Part shown: positions 6,454-7,185 of the stretch, piece after piece
How positions within the stretch are numbered: position 1 is the stretch's first letter
Layout: every line of letters begins with the position of its first letter
Assembly: GCA_011049795.1 (NCBI GenBank)
Contig: DRHD01000142.1
Location: 1 to 7,185 of the forward strand
Length of the DNA stretch: 7,185 bases
Origin: Porticoccus sp.
GTDB lineage: Bacteria; Pseudomonadota; Gammaproteobacteria; Pseudomonadales; Porticoccaceae
Direction of reading: 5' to 3'
The notes under the pieces: generated by a model
What the model was told of the DNA's origin: nothing
Seen by the model: the letters and a program-made list of their open reading frames with translations, nothing else
The model's database searches: none
Made by a program: the position numbers and the translations under genes

Positions 6454-6879
6454 ATGACCCAGCCTATACGCCCCACGCAAGTTACTATTTTTGCAATTCT
6501 TTCATTTGTAGCCGCTCTATTCACGCTCTATCTAGGCACCATCGCTTCTGCTTATTACCTGATGGCGATCAGTTTGCTACTGGCGGCTTACTGTCTGTGG
6601 ACCGGCTGGTATCAAAAGGTTTTCAAAAATGTTTTGCTGCTTAATCAAGTAACAGGAATTGCCCTTATTGTATTAATCGCCTATCGCAAAATTGCCCTTC
6701 CCAGCGAGGAGTTCACCCTTACTCTTAGTGGCATTGCGCTAGTTGGAAACGTCTTGGTTGGCGGTCCCTTCCTTGCGATTCTGGCTATTCCATTAATCCC
6801 CCTTCTGTCGAACGGTAAAACCTTGCCCGCCTGGTTTAATGCCCAGTCTAAGCAGACACCGAACCTGACTAATAAGTAA
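6454..6879 (+). CDS. Small integral membrane protein of unknown function
   Basis: This 141-residue hydrophobic protein has about four membrane segments, near residues 10-30, 33-52, 58-77 and 91-117. A short basic loop (WYQKVFKN) lies between the second and third, and a polar C-terminal tail (QSKQTPNLTNK) ends it. There is no signal peptide apart from the first membrane helix and no catalytic motif, and I do not recognise a named family. The ATG is well supported by AGAGG at 6444-6448, five bases upstream. The gene ends 18 bp before the next plus-strand start, so the two are probably one operon. It could be a membrane partner for the secreted protein downstream, but only position supports that. 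Confidence 0.85.
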   Translation: MTQPIRPTQVTIFAILSFVAALFTLYLGTIASAYYLMAISLLLAAYCLWTGWYQKVFKNVLLLNQVTGIALIVLIAYRKIALPSEEFTLTLSGIALVGNVLVGGPFLAILAIPLIPLLSNGKTLPAWFNAQSKQTPNLTNK

Positions 6880-6897
6880 AGTAGAGAGGAAACCATT

Positions 6898-7185
6898 ATG
6901 TCATTGAATAAATTAACTGCTGTATTATCGATTGCCATCTCTACGCTGACCGCTACGACAGCCAATAGTGCTGGCTTAACGGGCACTATTAGCACTGAAT
7001 CTGGCAAGCCCGTTATGGGGGCAATGCTCAGTGTATGGAACGAAGACAAAACACGAAAGGAAACTGTCTATACCTATGGTGATATCCTTCATGGAGTCGG
7101 CAAAGTTAAGCAGACGTGCCCGCACTTGCAGGCTGCCGCCAAAATCGGTGCGAATGGCATAGGCACCTTCTGCATCGGTATAGAC
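6898..7185 (+). CDS. Secreted carboxypeptidase-regulatory-like domain protein, partial and disrupted by an inverted segment
   Basis: A strong ribosome-binding site (AGAGGAAA, 6884-6891) precedes the ATG. The product has a Sec signal peptide (MSLNKLTAVLSIAISTLTAT, then TANSA; cleavage near residue 25). The mature part opens with GLTGTISTESGKPVMGAMLS and VWNEDKTRKETVYT, the first half of a CarboxypepD_reg-like (Ig-like beta-sandwich) domain. The expected continuation, a 'DaeGxYxixT' strand, is not on this strand. The plus-strand frame stays open but gives unrelated residues (YGDILHGVGKVK...). The missing half is encoded in frame on the minus strand of the same bases, beginning VYTDAEGAYAIRTDFGG. 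Relatives often carry such a domain ahead of a beta-propeller or lyase-like region; that part, if present, is beyond the window. As written, the gene is either broken or mis-assembled at its edge. Confidence 0.75.
   Translation, partial: MSLNKLTAVLSIAISTLTATTANSAGLTGTISTESGKPVMGAMLSVWNEDKTRKETVYTYGDILHGVGKVKQTCPHLQAAAKIGANGIGTFCIGID
7066..7185 (-). other. Inverted 120-bp segment bounded by GTCTATACC inverted repeats
   Basis: GTCTATACC at 7066-7074 is the exact reverse complement of GGTATAGAC at 7177-7185, the last nine bases of the window. Flipping the segment turns the plus-strand reading into ...KETVYTDAEGAYAIRT... then GGSLQVRARLLNFAD, SMKDITI and GID. This is a continuous in-frame completion of the domain begun upstream, and the length is a multiple of three. 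Past the 9-bp arms, one mismatch is followed by a shared ATG. The segment is therefore inverted relative to the ancestral gene. Confidence 0.8.

Noticed and set aside
6402..6644. 80-codon plus-strand frame overlapping the membrane-protein start
   Set aside because: It is out of frame with the better-supported gene at 6454, has no ribosome-binding site and shows no family resemblance.
6681..7049. 122-codon minus-strand open frame
   Set aside because: It is antisense to two plus-strand genes that have good ribosome-binding sites and clear membrane or signal-peptide features.

Overview
The window reads as an accessory stretch of a marine-type gammaproteobacterial chromosome. The basis is family resemblance: a large TonB-dependent receptor of the 'LEEIIVTAQK' type, a DUF3604 lipoprotein, an AraC-family relic, and a secreted carboxypeptidase-regulatory-like protein. 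Base composition is moderate and no phage or transposase gene is visible. The genus cannot be fixed from sequence alone.

Layout. Minus strand, low to high coordinates: a 5'-truncated paralogue of the receptor runs off the left edge (1-161); a strong intrinsic terminator (172-205); an intact 802-residue TonB-dependent receptor (233-2641); its upstream region with a 75-bp operator-like element (2698-2772); a C-terminal scrap of a short-chain dehydrogenase (about 2981-3082); an orphan PhnD-like periplasmic binding protein (3138-3899); a DUF3604 PHP-like lipoprotein (3916-5817); a second, inverted copy of the 75-bp element (5902-5976); and a scrap of an AraC-family regulator (about 5978-6094). 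Plus strand: a short inner-membrane protein (6454-6879) followed 18 bp later by a secreted protein whose reading is disturbed near the right edge (6898-7185).

How the parts may work together. The receptor would import a ligand through the outer membrane. The lipoprotein and the binding protein, 16 bp apart and probably co-transcribed, would act on or sense something in the envelope. The two copies of the 75-bp element, one before the receptor and one before the lipoprotein gene, carry GTCCGGA direct repeats spaced exactly 21 bp. That spacing is typical of AraC-family binding sites, so one regulator may control both units. The substrate is not evident.

The most striking point is at the right edge. 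The carboxypeptidase-regulatory-like domain follows its family pattern up to position 7074. The rest of that domain is then encoded, in frame, on the opposite strand of 7075-7185, and the segment is bounded by a 9-bp inverted repeat. This is a real small inversion or a fold-back assembly/amplification chimera. With three gene scraps and the duplicated control element, the window shows repeated rearrangement.
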